This document shows, piece after piece, positions 54,486-63,848 of a stretch of 64,000 nucleotides of DNA. Position numbers and translations under genes: made by a program. Every line of letters starts with the position of its first letter. The first letter of the stretch is position 1. The notes below the pieces were generated by a model. That model worked only from the letters and a program-made list of their open reading frames with translations, ran no database searches and was not told the origin of the DNA. This stretch comes from Spirochaetota bacterium (GTDB lineage: Bacteria > Spirochaetota > Spirochaetia > Treponematales > UBA12059): the NCBI GenBank assembly GCA_018262985.1, contig JADFDI010000002.1, positions 389,431-453,430 on the forward strand, written 5' to 3'.

Positions 54486-54992
54486 GTGGAAGAGGCCTTG
54501 TTCGTCAAGGAAGAGCGCGAGGTCGTCTACATCAAGGCCCGCGGCCACATGACCGCCGCCCTTTGCCCCGAGCTCAAGTCCCGCGTGCTCGCGCGCCTCG
54601 ACGCGAGCCCTCCCCTCGAGCGGATCTACCTGGACCTGCGCGACTGCGAGTACATGGACTCCACGTTCATGGGCCTGATAGTCGGCTTCAACAAGCGGCT
54701 CCAGCGCGCGGCAGCCCGCCCCATCACGCTGCTCCACGTGAACGAGACCTGCATGGGACTGCTCAAGACCATCGGCATCGTCAGGCTCGTGGAGCTCTCG
54801 GAAGCCGAAGTCCCCTTCCCCGCCCCGATGGAGAACCTGGCCGGCGCGGACCGCGCCACCGCCGGTTTCATCCTCGACGCCCACGAGAACCTAATGGAGC
54901 TGTCGGACGACAACCGCAAGCGCTTCTCGACGCTCTACCAGGTCCTCAAGTCGCAGCTCGACCGGGGCTCCTCCGGCGACGGGGAAAAATGA
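54486..54992 (+). CDS. STAS-domain protein (anti-sigma-factor-antagonist type)
   Basis: 168 residues from GTG 54486 (AGGGG 5 nt upstream; an in-frame GTG 6 nt earlier is possible). The STAS domain fills residues 1-110: REVVYIKARGHMTAALCPELKSRVLARL, then IYLDLRDCEYMDSTFMGLIVGFNKRL with the serine that is phosphorylated in SpoIIAA-like proteins at position 59, and HVNETCMGLLKTIGIVRLVEL. About 55 helical residues follow (LDAHENLMELSDDNRKRFSTLYQVLKSQL). It would work in a partner-switching pathway, but no kinase or sigma factor gene is next to it. Divergent from mutS. Confidence 0.85.
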   Translation: MEEALFVKEEREVVYIKARGHMTAALCPELKSRVLARLDASPPLERIYLDLRDCEYMDSTFMGLIVGFNKRLQRAAARPITLLHVNETCMGLLKTIGIVRLVELSEAEVPFPAPMENLAGADRATAGFILDAHENLMELSDDNRKRFSTLYQVLKSQLDRGSSGDGEK

Positions 54993-55017
54993 AAAAGGCG
55001 CCGGTCGGACCGGCGCC
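54992..55017 (-). terminator. Terminator of the tamB-bamA-ompH operon
   Basis: On the minus strand a 9-bp stem (55017-55009 with 55005-54997), a 3-nt loop and TTTTT (54996-54992), 14 nt after the ompH stop. On the plus strand the same stem ends the STAS gene but has no T-run, so it mainly serves the leftward operon. Confidence 0.85.
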
Positions 55018-55031
55018 CCCTTCCGCGGCGG

Positions 55032-55580
55032 CTACTTCGCCTTGCCGACCAGCTCGAATATCACCTTGTCGCTGATGTCGATCGTGGGGCTGAACCAGAG
55101 CACCGCGTTGCCCGAGCCGTCCAGCTGCTGCGCCGAAACGACCAGGCTGTAGCCCTCCAGCTCGGCGACCTTCTTGATGGCCGCCGCCGCGAGCGCGGCG
55201 AATTCGGAGCTGTCGGAAAGCTTCTTCGCCTTCTCGTCGAGTTCCGCCTTCTTGATCTTGTAGTACTCCGACAGGTTGAGCGCCTTGCGGGCGATCTCGG
55301 CGTCGATGGAGGCGATGAGCGGCTTGTCGTCGACGGCGATGGCCTCCGCCTTCCTCCGCTGCAGGTCCCGGATCTCGGTCGTCATGCGGTCTACCTCGGC
55401 CTGGACCCGCGCCTTCTCCTCCTCGAAGGCCCGGACCGGCGCGGAGTCCTTGGCGTAGGTCATGTAGACCTTCTGGAGGTCGACGACGGCGACTCGCCCC
55501 ATCTGCTGCTGCTGGGCGGCGGCTGCCCCGAGAAACGCCGAGGCCAGCAAGGCCAGACCGATCGTTCTGCGTGCGTTCAT
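55032..55580 (-). CDS. skp: Skp/OmpH-family periplasmic chaperone
   Basis: 182 residues. A signal peptide (MNARRTIGLALLASAFLGAAAA) precedes the mature start QQQQMGRVAVVDLQKVYMTYAKDS, then a long coiled coil (VRAFEEEKARVQAEVDRMTTEIRDLQRRKAEAIA to about 130) and a C-terminal part (AALAAAAIKKVAELEGYSLVVSA). Skp-like trimers hold unfolded outer-membrane proteins on the way to BamA. The gene follows bamA by 28 nt, the order known in spirochaetes and many Gram-negatives. Confidence 0.9.
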   Translation of the reverse strand: MNARRTIGLALLASAFLGAAAAQQQQMGRVAVVDLQKVYMTYAKDSAPVRAFEEEKARVQAEVDRMTTEIRDLQRRKAEAIAVDDKPLIASIDAEIARKALNLSEYYKIKKAELDEKAKKLSDSSEFAALAAAAIKKVAELEGYSLVVSAQQLDGSGNAVLWFSPTIDISDKVIFELVGKAK

Positions 55581-55608
55581 GAATGCTTCCCTCTAAGTTC
55601 CCGCCGCT

Positions 55609-58134
55609 TCAGTACAGCGGCTGGGTGATGCTGATGACGAAATCGAGGCCCTTGTCCGCGGGCCATTCGAAGCTCCAGTCGTCCCCGAGCGTGAAGGTCT
55701 TGGCGAAGTAGAAGCGGAACGGGAACTGCGGAATGGCGAAGCGGAAGCCGAAGCCGAGGCTGAAGGCCATGTTGTCCGGCGAAAGCGAGGCGAGCCCGCC
55801 CGCGGCGTCCCACGAGCTTTCGGAGCCCGTGCTCGGCACCAGGAGGCCGTACTCGTCCGAGGCGAGGGCCGCGGCGTCGAGGAAGCCGTCCAGCGAGATG
55901 ATGCCCGCCGCGAGCGGGACGCGGAGCTCGAGCCAGTTCTCCCAGAGCGCGGTGCCCTCCTTGGTCGAAAGCCCGGAACCCCAGCCGCGGCCGACGAAGG
56001 TGCCGTCGATGCGGAGCGCGTTGGTCGAGGTGTATTCAAACCCGTTCCAGTTGGGCAGCAGGAACGAAAGGCCCGAATGGGCGCCGAGGACGGCCTTGAA
56101 GGACCACGAGTCGGAGACGGGCAGGTCGACCAGGGTCAGGTAGCCCTCGAGCTTCGTGTCGGAGCGGATGAACTGCTGGACTTCGACCGGGAGCAGTCCC
56201 TTGAACGTGAAGCGCTGGCTCGCGTACCAGCCGTCCGAGGGATCGTACCAGAGGTCGAGCGCGTTCAAGTAGGCGCGGGTGAAGAAGGAGTTGGCCCAGA
56301 GCCACTTGTCGTGGTTGGCCGCCACGACGGCGTCGTAGGGCCGCGAGCCGTCGGCGTAGGTGTCGAGCGTGAGGCCCGACGAGATGCCGGTGCCGACGCC
56401 GAGGTCGCCCAGCGGCGTGCGGAAGCGGTAGCCGGTGGAAAGCCCGAGCGAGATCTCCCATTCCTGGTACTGCATGTAGAAGTCGTCCGGGACGACCTGC
56501 CCCGCGGCGAGGTACTCCTCCATGCTCGAGTAGGGATCCGGCACCCGGCCCGGTTCGTCGTAGCCGAACACGGGTCCGTACACGTCCTGGAGGGTCTTGA
56601 TCGTCTTGTGCGACATCGAGAGGTCCACGCCGCCGGACCAGCGCCGTCCGAGGAGCCAGGGCTCGACGAAGGAGAACACGAGGCTCTGCTCGGTCGGCGA
56701 GGCGTTGAGGTCGACGGAGAAGGTTTGGCCGTTCCCGAGGAAGTTGCGGTCGTTCCACTTGACGAGGCCCGAGAGCGGGAAGGCGCCCGGGGTGCCCAGG
56801 CCGGAAAGGGTGACGCCGAACTGGATGTCCGCGGTGCTCTGCTCCTCGACGTTGATCACGAGGGCCATGAGGCTCTCGGCGGAGCCCTGCATCATCTCCG
56901 GTTCTATCGCCGAGAAGTACTGCAGGTTGTAGAGGTTCCGCAATCCCTCCATGATCTTGGTCTTCGAGAACACGTCGCCGACCTCGAGCGGCAGCTCGCG
57001 GGCCAGGACGTGCTCGCGGGTCTTCTCGTTGCCCCTGAACTCGATGCTCTCGATGTGGGCGCGGCCGCGCTCGGTGATGGACACGACGTAGGAGACGACG
57101 CCGCGCTCGGCGTCGCGCTCCTCGCGGAGCTCGACGCGGTTGAAGATGTAGCCGCTCTCGTAGTAGAGGTCGTCGATGCGGCCCTTGTCGGCGAGCAGCT
57201 TCGGGTAGTCGAGGATGTCGTCGCTCTTGAGCCGGACCAGGGAGCCGAGCTTCTCCGAGTCGAAGATGCGGTTCCCCTCGAAGCTGATGCCGCCGAAGCG
57301 GTACTGGCGGCCTTCGACGATCCTGAAGGTGAGGGCGAGGTCGTTGCGGCCCGACGCCTCGTCCGCGACGAGCTCGCGGGCCACGTCGGGAACGGCCGCG
57401 TCGATGAAGCCCTTGGAACGGTAGTGCTGCAGCAGCTTGAGCCGGTCGGATTCGAGCTTGGATTCCTGGAAGGCGCCCGCCTGGAAGAGGCCGCGCTCCT
57501 TGAGTTCCAGGAGCCCCTTGAGCGTGCTGGCGGAGAAGGACGCGTTGCCGTCGAACAGGATCGACCCGATGGCCACCTGCGAGCCTTCGTCGACGATGAA
57601 GCGCAGGACGACCGAATCGGCGGTCTTGCCGGGGGAGGTCGCGCTGGAGACGCGCACGTCGGGATACCCTTTTTCCAGGTAGCGGGCGCGGATGGCGATC
57701 TCGTCGAGCCGGGCGCGGTCCTCGCGGTAGATGTCGCCGGACTTCGTGACGGCGGCGTCGAGCACCTCGCTCGAGCGCAGCCCCGAGTTGCCCTCGACGC
57801 GCACGGCCTCGATCCAGGGCTTCTCGACCACGGTGAAGCGCACGATCACGGAGCGGTACTCGGGATCGCCGGGCTCGGCCATGGGGTTGATCTGGTCGAA
57901 ATAGTCGAGGCCGTAGCCGTAGACCGCGGCCTGGAGCTCGATCCAGAGCTCGTTGGTGAAGTCCTTGCCTACGAAGGGGCGGACGAGCCCCTGGAGCTCG
58001 CCGCGATCCACGTGGACGATGCCCGAGAAGCTGATGTCGCGGATCGGCTTGCCGAGGTACCAGTCGGGAGCGGCCTGGGCCCAGGAAATGGCGGTCGCGA
58101 GGAGGAATGCGGCGAGGATGCTGAAACGCTTCAT
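55609..58134 (-). CDS. bamA: Outer-membrane assembly factor BamA
   Basis: 841 residues from ATG 58134 (GGAUGGAG upstream); the frame is open far upstream but that is antisense to no real start. A signal peptide (MKRFSILAAFLLATAISWAQA) is followed by five POTRA-like units (for example IRDISFSGIVHVDRGELQGLVRPFVGKDF, IGSILFDGNASFSASTLKGLLELKERG, FGGISFEGNRIFDSEKLGSLVRLKSDD, IESIEFRGNEKTREHVLARELPLEVGDVFS). The 16-strand barrel starts near 440 and has the VRGxG-region equivalent VGRGWGSG. The protein ends ITQPLY, with Tyr in place of the more usual terminal Phe. It inserts beta-barrel proteins; it lies in an operon with tamB and skp. Confidence 0.96.
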   Translation of the reverse strand: MKRFSILAAFLLATAISWAQAAPDWYLGKPIRDISFSGIVHVDRGELQGLVRPFVGKDFTNELWIELQAAVYGYGLDYFDQINPMAEPGDPEYRSVIVRFTVVEKPWIEAVRVEGNSGLRSSEVLDAAVTKSGDIYREDRARLDEIAIRARYLEKGYPDVRVSSATSPGKTADSVVLRFIVDEGSQVAIGSILFDGNASFSASTLKGLLELKERGLFQAGAFQESKLESDRLKLLQHYRSKGFIDAAVPDVARELVADEASGRNDLALTFRIVEGRQYRFGGISFEGNRIFDSEKLGSLVRLKSDDILDYPKLLADKGRIDDLYYESGYIFNRVELREERDAERGVVSYVVSITERGRAHIESIEFRGNEKTREHVLARELPLEVGDVFSKTKIMEGLRNLYNLQYFSAIEPEMMQGSAESLMALVINVEEQSTADIQFGVTLSGLGTPGAFPLSGLVKWNDRNFLGNGQTFSVDLNASPTEQSLVFSFVEPWLLGRRWSGGVDLSMSHKTIKTLQDVYGPVFGYDEPGRVPDPYSSMEEYLAAGQVVPDDFYMQYQEWEISLGLSTGYRFRTPLGDLGVGTGISSGLTLDTYADGSRPYDAVVAANHDKWLWANSFFTRAYLNALDLWYDPSDGWYASQRFTFKGLLPVEVQQFIRSDTKLEGYLTLVDLPVSDSWSFKAVLGAHSGLSFLLPNWNGFEYTSTNALRIDGTFVGRGWGSGLSTKEGTALWENWLELRVPLAAGIISLDGFLDAAALASDEYGLLVPSTGSESSWDAAGGLASLSPDNMAFSLGFGFRFAIPQFPFRFYFAKTFTLGDDWSFEWPADKGLDFVISITQPLY

Positions 58135-58148
58135 GGATGCTCCATCCT

Positions 58149-61100
58149 TCAGAACGACAGTCTCCAGGAGAACGTGAACGAGGCATCGCTCAGGAACAGG
58201 TCCTCCGGGTGCTTGGGACTCAGGCGCCAGTCGAGGAGGAAGAAGGGGGTATCCCACTCGAGACCGAAGCCGGAGTCTACCGTCAAAACATCCCTGCCCG
58301 CAAGAGGTTCCACCTGAAGCGACAGGGCCGCGTCGAAGAACACCTTTTCTCCTATATACTTGCCGGCGAAGACCGCGGTGCCGTCGAGCAGCGAGGCCAG
58401 CGAGCTCGCCTGGGTCTCGGCCGGATCGGGCAGCGATAGGTCCAGGAGCAGGCGCTGCACGGCCTCGGTGCGGATGTAGAACAGGTCGAAGCCCAGCAGC
58501 TCGCGGACGTTCTCCTCGAACAGGGTGACGAAGTTGAGCTGGGGTATCGCCTGGCTGCTGGCGATGACCGCCTTGAGCACGTCGAACTCGCCCCCGCCCT
58601 CGGCGCCGACCAGCCCGAGGCCGAGCAGCGCGGCGATCTCCTCGCTCGAGCGCGGCGGCGACGATTCCATGGTGATGTCGAGGACGGTCAGGCGCGTGTC
58701 CTCGGCGCGGAGCGTCACGCGGACCGGCCCGAGGGCGTCGCTGGTCCTGAGCTCCGCCTCGAGGGTCGCGAGCGGGTCGAAATTGGACTCGGTCTCGTTG
58801 AAGACGATGCTGGCCTTCTTGAGGAAGAAATTCCTCTGTATATAGAAGAGGTTGCCGCCGCGGAGCTCCACCGTGCCCTTGATGCGCAGCCGGGACGCGG
58901 CGGTATCGACCGAAAGCGAGAGCGCGCTCGAAGGATCCGCCTGTCCGGCGATGATGGGCAGGGTCTTCGAGGGGAAGTAGACGCGCACGCCCTTGCCGAA
59001 GCGGATGTCGAGGTTCGCCACGAGCGCCGCGTCGGCGGGCGGCGCCTCTCCCCCGCCCGAGACGAGGGAAGGATCGAGCACGAGCTCGGCGGTCGGCACG
59101 TCGATGCGGCCGGATACCGCCACGCCGCCCTGGCTGACCCGGATGTCCAGGTCGATCTCCCCCGAGCCTTCGGCTGAAATGCCGGCTATGTAGGTGTCGA
59201 TCGGCAGCTGCGTTTTTTCGACGGTGGCCGCCCTGATGGCAAGCTCCGAGGGCAGCCATTCCGACATGAGGGCGGTGAGGCTCAGGTACACGAGGGCCGG
59301 ACCGGCCTGGGCCCGGGCCTGGGTGAAGGATGCCCGGCGGCCGTCGAAGTCGAGCACGCCGTCGATCGGGCCGATCGTCTGGGGAGTGTACTCGGGAACG
59401 CGGACCTCGAGGTCCGACAAAAGGAGCGAGCCGGTGAAGTCCGGGTCCGTGGCGGGGCCTTCGAGCCTGAGCCGTCCCGCGAACCTTCCGCCGCGCAACT
59501 CGACCGTGGGCAGCGGGACGATGGCGATGAGCGGTTCGATCTCGCCCTCGAGGCCGTCGAGGTTGACGACGAGGCCCTTTTCGTCGAGGCGGCCGAGCGC
59601 GATGAAGCGGAGCGGCAAGGGCGGGCGCGCGATGACGCTGAACGCCCCGTCGCCGAGGACGCGTACGGAGAGTTCGCCCTTGTCGCCGGAGAAGGCCCAC
59701 CCGTCGCCGTCGCGAGCGCCGGTGAAGGACCAGCGCTCGACCCGGAGGTTCCCGAGGCGGATGGCGGAGAGGACCCCGCGCACCAGGACCGGGTCCTCGA
59801 GCAGGGAAGCGCCGGGAACCTCGGTCCCGACCGAAAGCTCGAGCGAGGCCGCCATGCCCTCGGGCGTCGACCAATCGGCTTCGAGCGTGGCGTTCCCGCC
59901 CGCCAGGTCGAGATCCGCGGAAAGGCCTTCGACGCGGTTGTCGGCGTATCGGCCCCTCGCCTCGCGGACGCTCAGCCGGCCGTCGAGCCAGGAGGCGCGC
60001 GCGTAGAGCGAGAAATCCTGGTCGCGATGGACGCCGGCCGGCACCGATACCACGGCGTCGACCGCGAGCCGGCCGGCGTTCGCCGCGATGCTCGCCGTGC
60101 CCGAGGCTCCGCCCTTGAGCCCGGCTCCGGGAACGCGGGCGAGCGGCGAAGCTTCGAACGCCAAGGCGGCCCCGAGCACGGTCCCGTCCCAGGAGCCGTC
60201 GAGCCGGTACCGCTCCGCTCCTTCCGAATCGAGCGCGAGCGAGACCGAGACCGACGGCTCGAGCCCGAGGATCCAGGAAACCAGGGCCGTCCCCGTGAGC
60301 GAGGAGTGGGAGTCGGAAACCCGCAGGTCCCGCACGGTCGCGCCGTCCTGGTCGGCCAGGGCCTCGAAGGCGATGGAGGGGATCGACGGGGAATCGGCGC
60401 CGGCCGGATCGAAGCTCAGCCTTTCGACCAGGAGCGACCAATCCGCGAGGCTCGTCCAGGTCCCGGCCGCCTCGATCGCGAGCAGGGCGGTGCCGAAGGG
60501 AAGGGGCAGGGGCATGGACTCCACGGCGATCGAGGCCTCGGCGCCGAAGGGACCGTCCCGGATCGAAAGCGAGAGCCCGTAGTCCCCCCGCAGATCCAGG
60601 GACCCGTCGGCCAAGGCTCCCTCGAACGCGTAGGGAATCTCGTCGAGCGTGAAGTCGACGGCGAAGGACGGGTTCCCCTTCGCGGGGAAGGCATAATGCC
60701 CCGAGCCCGAGGCTTGGTAACCCGCGATCGAGATGGCGGAGGAACGGATTTCGACGTGCTCGAGCCCGCCCGCCGCCGCGAGCCGCGCGGCGAAGTCGAG
60801 CGAAGGCGCCACGGCGACCAGGTCGCCGGTCGACCACGAGAGGCGGCGGAAATCGGAGGCCAAGGACAGGCTGAACGACAGCGCGAGATCGCCCGGCAGG
60901 AGCCTCGCGCCCGCGCCGAGCAGGGCTTCGAGCAGGGGGGCGAAGGCCGCCGCCTCGAGCCGCGCGAGCGAGGCGCGTGCCTCCACGTAGGGTTCTTCGC
61001 CGAGGGTAAGGGCGCCTTCGAGTTCGAGCCGGGAAGCGTCCCGCCCTTCCTCGGCGAGGAACCCCGGAGCGGCTCCGGCGGCGGAATCCGCGCCGGTACC

Positions 61101-62471
61101 GAGGGGCGGCGGGAGCGGAAGATCGAGGCTCGCCTTGAACAAGGCGACGCCGTCGGCCACGTCCGCCTTCGCGACCAGCGCGCCGAGGGCGACGCCGGCG
61201 ACGGAGACGCCGTCGGCGAGCGCGAAGTAGGCGCCCGAGGCGCCGAGGGCGCGAAAGGTCGCGCGCACCGGCACGCGGCCCGCGGAGTCCAACGCCAGCT
61301 TCGCCACGAGGTCGAGCCCGAGCGTCCGCGGCAGGACGCTTCCGGTGACCGCCACGTCGAAATCGCTCGACGCGACGTCGAGCGAGCGGATGGCTATGGA
61401 TTCGGGGGAACCCGACGCGTCCACGCTGAAGCGGACGCCGGATCCCGCCACCGAAGGCGGCGCCCCTCCCGCGACGCGCAGCGAGAAGCGCGGTTCGGAG
61501 AAGTTCGCGCCGAACTCGATCGAGGCGTCCCCGTCGTACGAACCGGAAAGCCAGGGGACGAGCTCGGGCGGCAAGGCGCGGGGGACGAAGCTGCGTCGCG
61601 GCGCGAAGCGCTCGAAGCGGGCGGAGGCCTGGAGCGAGAGGTCGGGCGCGACGCGCACGGTCAGGTCCAGGGGGACGTCGTCGCGGAGGCGACGGGCCTC
61701 GACGGCGCCGCCGCGCAGGAGGAGGGAGAAGCGTTGCGACCTCAGGTCGCCCATCGGGGTTTCGACCGCGAATTCTGCTTCCCAGCGTCCCGTCGTGAAG
61801 GCCGCGTCGCCGCGGCCGGATACCGAGAAGGCCAGCGTCGAGCCGGAGAGGGCCCCGAGGACGGGAGACCTGCCTCCGAGGGTTCCCGAGACGGCGGCGT
61901 CGATCCTGCCCGAGTCGAGGGCGACTTCGGCGCTTCGACCGTCGAGCATCCAGGACCCGCCGCGTCCGTCCCCGATAGAGGCCGAGAAGCGACGCGCGGA
62001 AACCTCGAGTCGGGTCGCGCGTTCGCCCGGCTTCCGGTCGCCGCCCGCGCCTTCCGCGAGTCGCTCGATCAGCGGCCGGTCCCGTTCGAGGTCGAGCTCG
62101 AGCCGCACGCCGGAAAGCTCGATCCTGCGGAGGATGGCGCCGGCGTCGCCCGCCGCGACGGCGCGCGCGTCGTAGCCGATCGAGGCCTTCGCGGCGGAGA
62201 GCAGGGTTTCTCCGGACGGCCGGCGGATCGCCAGCTCGCGGACCGTGACCGTGCCGATCACCGAGGGCGAAGCCGATTCGTAGGAGATCACGAGCCCGAA
62301 CGGCGCGCCGAACGCGGCGAGCGTCGCGGCCGCGAACGAGGCCGAGGCGCGCGTCGCGGCGCCGGCCAGGGGCGGCCCCGAGAGCGCGGCGAGAGCGCCC
62401 GACAGGATGAGGGCGGCGACCGCGGCGAGCCTCCGCCGCGGAAGGCCGCCCCGCGCCGGGACAAATCGCAT
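58149..62471 (-). CDS. tamB: TamB-family protein (translocation/assembly module)
   Basis: 1440 residues from ATG 62471 (GGGAG upstream); the frame is open before it but holds no better start. One N-terminal membrane anchor (RLAAVAALILSGALAALSGPPLAG) is followed by a very long beta-helical groove of alternating hydrophobic residues, and the C-terminal DUF490/TamB domain (about 1130-1440: LRIKGTVELRGGNLFYIQRNFFLKKASIVFNETESNFDPLATLEAELRTSD ... FELNFVTLFEENVRELLGFDLFYIRTEAVQRLLLD). Such proteins bridge the two membranes and move lipids or help insert outer-membrane proteins. The stop is 15 nt before bamA. Confidence 0.9.
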   Translation of the reverse strand: MRFVPARGGLPRRRLAAVAALILSGALAALSGPPLAGAATRASASFAAATLAAFGAPFGLVISYESASPSVIGTVTVRELAIRRPSGETLLSAAKASIGYDARAVAAGDAGAILRRIELSGVRLELDLERDRPLIERLAEGAGGDRKPGERATRLEVSARRFSASIGDGRGGSWMLDGRSAEVALDSGRIDAAVSGTLGGRSPVLGALSGSTLAFSVSGRGDAAFTTGRWEAEFAVETPMGDLRSQRFSLLLRGGAVEARRLRDDVPLDLTVRVAPDLSLQASARFERFAPRRSFVPRALPPELVPWLSGSYDGDASIEFGANFSEPRFSLRVAGGAPPSVAGSGVRFSVDASGSPESIAIRSLDVASSDFDVAVTGSVLPRTLGLDLVAKLALDSAGRVPVRATFRALGASGAYFALADGVSVAGVALGALVAKADVADGVALFKASLDLPLPPPLGTGADSAAGAAPGFLAEEGRDASRLELEGALTLGEEPYVEARASLARLEAAAFAPLLEALLGAGARLLPGDLALSFSLSLASDFRRLSWSTGDLVAVAPSLDFAARLAAAGGLEHVEIRSSAISIAGYQASGSGHYAFPAKGNPSFAVDFTLDEIPYAFEGALADGSLDLRGDYGLSLSIRDGPFGAEASIAVESMPLPLPFGTALLAIEAAGTWTSLADWSLLVERLSFDPAGADSPSIPSIAFEALADQDGATVRDLRVSDSHSSLTGTALVSWILGLEPSVSVSLALDSEGAERYRLDGSWDGTVLGAALAFEASPLARVPGAGLKGGASGTASIAANAGRLAVDAVVSVPAGVHRDQDFSLYARASWLDGRLSVREARGRYADNRVEGLSADLDLAGGNATLEADWSTPEGMAASLELSVGTEVPGASLLEDPVLVRGVLSAIRLGNLRVERWSFTGARDGDGWAFSGDKGELSVRVLGDGAFSVIARPPLPLRFIALGRLDEKGLVVNLDGLEGEIEPLIAIVPLPTVELRGGRFAGRLRLEGPATDPDFTGSLLLSDLEVRVPEYTPQTIGPIDGVLDFDGRRASFTQARAQAGPALVYLSLTALMSEWLPSELAIRAATVEKTQLPIDTYIAGISAEGSGEIDLDIRVSQGGVAVSGRIDVPTAELVLDPSLVSGGGEAPPADAALVANLDIRFGKGVRVYFPSKTLPIIAGQADPSSALSLSVDTAASRLRIKGTVELRGGNLFYIQRNFFLKKASIVFNETESNFDPLATLEAELRTSDALGPVRVTLRAEDTRLTVLDITMESSPPRSSEEIAALLGLGLVGAEGGGEFDVLKAVIASSQAIPQLNFVTLFEENVRELLGFDLFYIRTEAVQRLLLDLSLPDPAETQASSLASLLDGTAVFAGKYIGEKVFFDAALSLQVEPLAGRDVLTVDSGFGLEWDTPFFLLDWRLSPKHPEDLFLSDASFTFSWRLSF

Positions 62472-62522
62472 GACTCCCGGAAGGTTATCATATCCCGCTT
62501 CGCTTGGCCATTCCTTACCCCG

Positions 62523-62551
62523 TTGCCGGGATGACGTCCGCGCGCTATGCT
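62523..62551 (+). promoter_or_regulatory. Candidate tmk promoter, -10 box 8 nt from the start codon
   Basis: TTGCCG at 62523-62528, a 17-bp spacer and TATGCT at 62546-62551. The ATG at 62560 is 8 nt further and has no Shine-Dalgarno. Diverges from tamB, whose start is 89 bp away and has TATGAT 15 nt upstream without a clear -35 box. Confidence 0.45.
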
Positions 62552-62559
62552 CCGCGACC

Positions 62560-63219
62560 ATGGCAAGCAACAGAGGCGCCCCGCGCGCCGCCACTCTGGA
62601 ACGCTTCGTCGCGTTCGAGAGCATCGACGGCGCCGGCACGAGCACGCAGCTGGCCCTGCTCCGCGGTCGGCTCGAGGCCGCGGGGATTCCGCACTGGATC
62701 ACCGCGGAGCCGACCGCGCTTCCCACGGGCCGCCTCATCCGCGAGGCGCTCCGGGGCGACTTCCCCGCCTCGCCGGGAACCATCGCGCGGCTCTTCGCCG
62801 CCGACCGCCACGAACACCTATACGGACCTGACCAGGTGCTCGAGCGCCTCGCGCGCGGGGAGTGGGTCCTGACCGACCGCTACCTCTTCTCCTCGCTCGC
62901 CTACCAGGGGACGGCATGCGGCGACGACACGCCCTGGGAGCTCAACCGCGGCTTTCCCCTGCCCTCCCTCGTGCTCTACTTCGAGATCAACCCCGAAATA
63001 TCCCTCGAACGGATACGCTCGCGGCCGGATCGGGACATCTACGAGACCCTCGCGTTCCAGCGCGCACTCGCCGCCGCGTACGAGGACGCCTTCGCGCGCT
63101 GGAGCGCCGGCGCGTTCCGCCTGGAGCGTATCGACGCCTCTAGGAGCCCGGACGAGGTGGCCGAGGCCGTGGCCGAGGCTCTCGCGCGGAGCGGCCTCGC
63201 CATCCCCCGCTCAGCCTAA
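62560..63219 (+). CDS. tmk: Thymidylate kinase with altered P-loop
   Basis: 219 residues. It phosphorylates dTMP to dTDP. The start at ATG 62560 gives the usual position for the P-loop; the frame is open earlier. The loop reads FESIDGAGTSTQ, with Thr 27 where the Walker Lys is normal (GKSTQ). The rest is regular: TAEPT, the DR motif in VLTDRYLFSSLAYQGTA, LYFEINPEISLERI with its Arg, and RDIYETLAFQRALAAAYEDAF in the lid region. Loss of the Lys should weaken activity unless another residue replaces it. Followed 29 nt later by a small secreted protein. Confidence 0.88.
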   Translation: MASNRGAPRAATLERFVAFESIDGAGTSTQLALLRGRLEAAGIPHWITAEPTALPTGRLIREALRGDFPASPGTIARLFAADRHEHLYGPDQVLERLARGEWVLTDRYLFSSLAYQGTACGDDTPWELNRGFPLPSLVLYFEINPEISLERIRSRPDRDIYETLAFQRALAAAYEDAFARWSAGAFRLERIDASRSPDEVAEAVAEALARSGLAIPRSA

Positions 63220-63248
63220 GCCGTCATGGAGCCGATAATCGTAGGGTG

Positions 63249-63848
63249 ATGAAACGCGCCCTGGCCGCCCTGCTCCTCATCGTCCTGCTGCCCCTCGGTT
63301 CGGTCTCCTCGTATCCGGTCTATTACAAGGAACAGTACTACCGCCTGTTCCATACCCATTACGTCCAGTATCCCGACGACGCCATCGAGAACATCTACTG
63401 GCTCGAGCGCGCGCAGAAGGCCGATTTCGCCAATCCCCTGTACGCCCTGGCGCGGATAGAGAACGAGCGCGAATGGGAGCGCTATCGCTACCTCCTCAAC
63501 ATGCACCTCGAGCTCAAGCTCATCGAGCAGCACCTGAGGCTCGGCGCGAAGTACGACAAGCGCGTCGCCTACTTCTACAACGCGCCCTGGAAGGACCAGA
63601 ACCTCGAGAGCCTCGCCATCGCGGAGACCGCGTACCGCGCGGCGCTCGCCTACTGGCCGGCCGCGGTCGAATGGGCGCGCAAGGCCCAGGGACTTCGCTT
63701 CACGCACCTCGAGGAAGTCCAGGCCTGGTCGGACGAGGCCGCCCGCATCGAGTCGGGGGAGCTCGACTACGAACGCGTCATCGCTCGCGAACTCGAGCGC
63801 GTGGCGCGGGTCCGCGCGGATTTCGAGGCCATGAGCTTCACCTACTAA
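63249..63848 (+). CDS. Small secreted protein of unknown function
   Basis: 199 residues from ATG 63249 (a GTG three bases earlier is possible). A signal peptide (MKRALAALLLIVLLPLGSVSS) precedes a Tyr- and Trp-rich helical protein (YPVYYKEQYYRLFHTHYVQYPDDAIENIYWLERAQKADFANPLYALARIENEREWERYRYLLNMHLELKLIEQHLRLGAKYDKRVAYFYNAPWK). GATAAT lies 9 nt before the ATG, but no good -35 box is visible. It follows tmk by 29 nt. Spirochaete genomes carry similar proteins next to tmk, as far as I recall; function unknown. Confidence 0.7.
   Translation: MKRALAALLLIVLLPLGSVSSYPVYYKEQYYRLFHTHYVQYPDDAIENIYWLERAQKADFANPLYALARIENEREWERYRYLLNMHLELKLIEQHLRLGAKYDKRVAYFYNAPWKDQNLESLAIAETAYRAALAYWPAAVEWARKAQGLRFTHLEEVQAWSDEAARIESGELDYERVIARELERVARVRADFEAMSFTY

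Noticed and set aside
58135..60837. Upstream continuation of the bamA frame
   Set aside because: It lies within tamB in another frame and is Arg/Gly-rich; the ATG at 58134 has a ribosome-binding site and a signal peptide.
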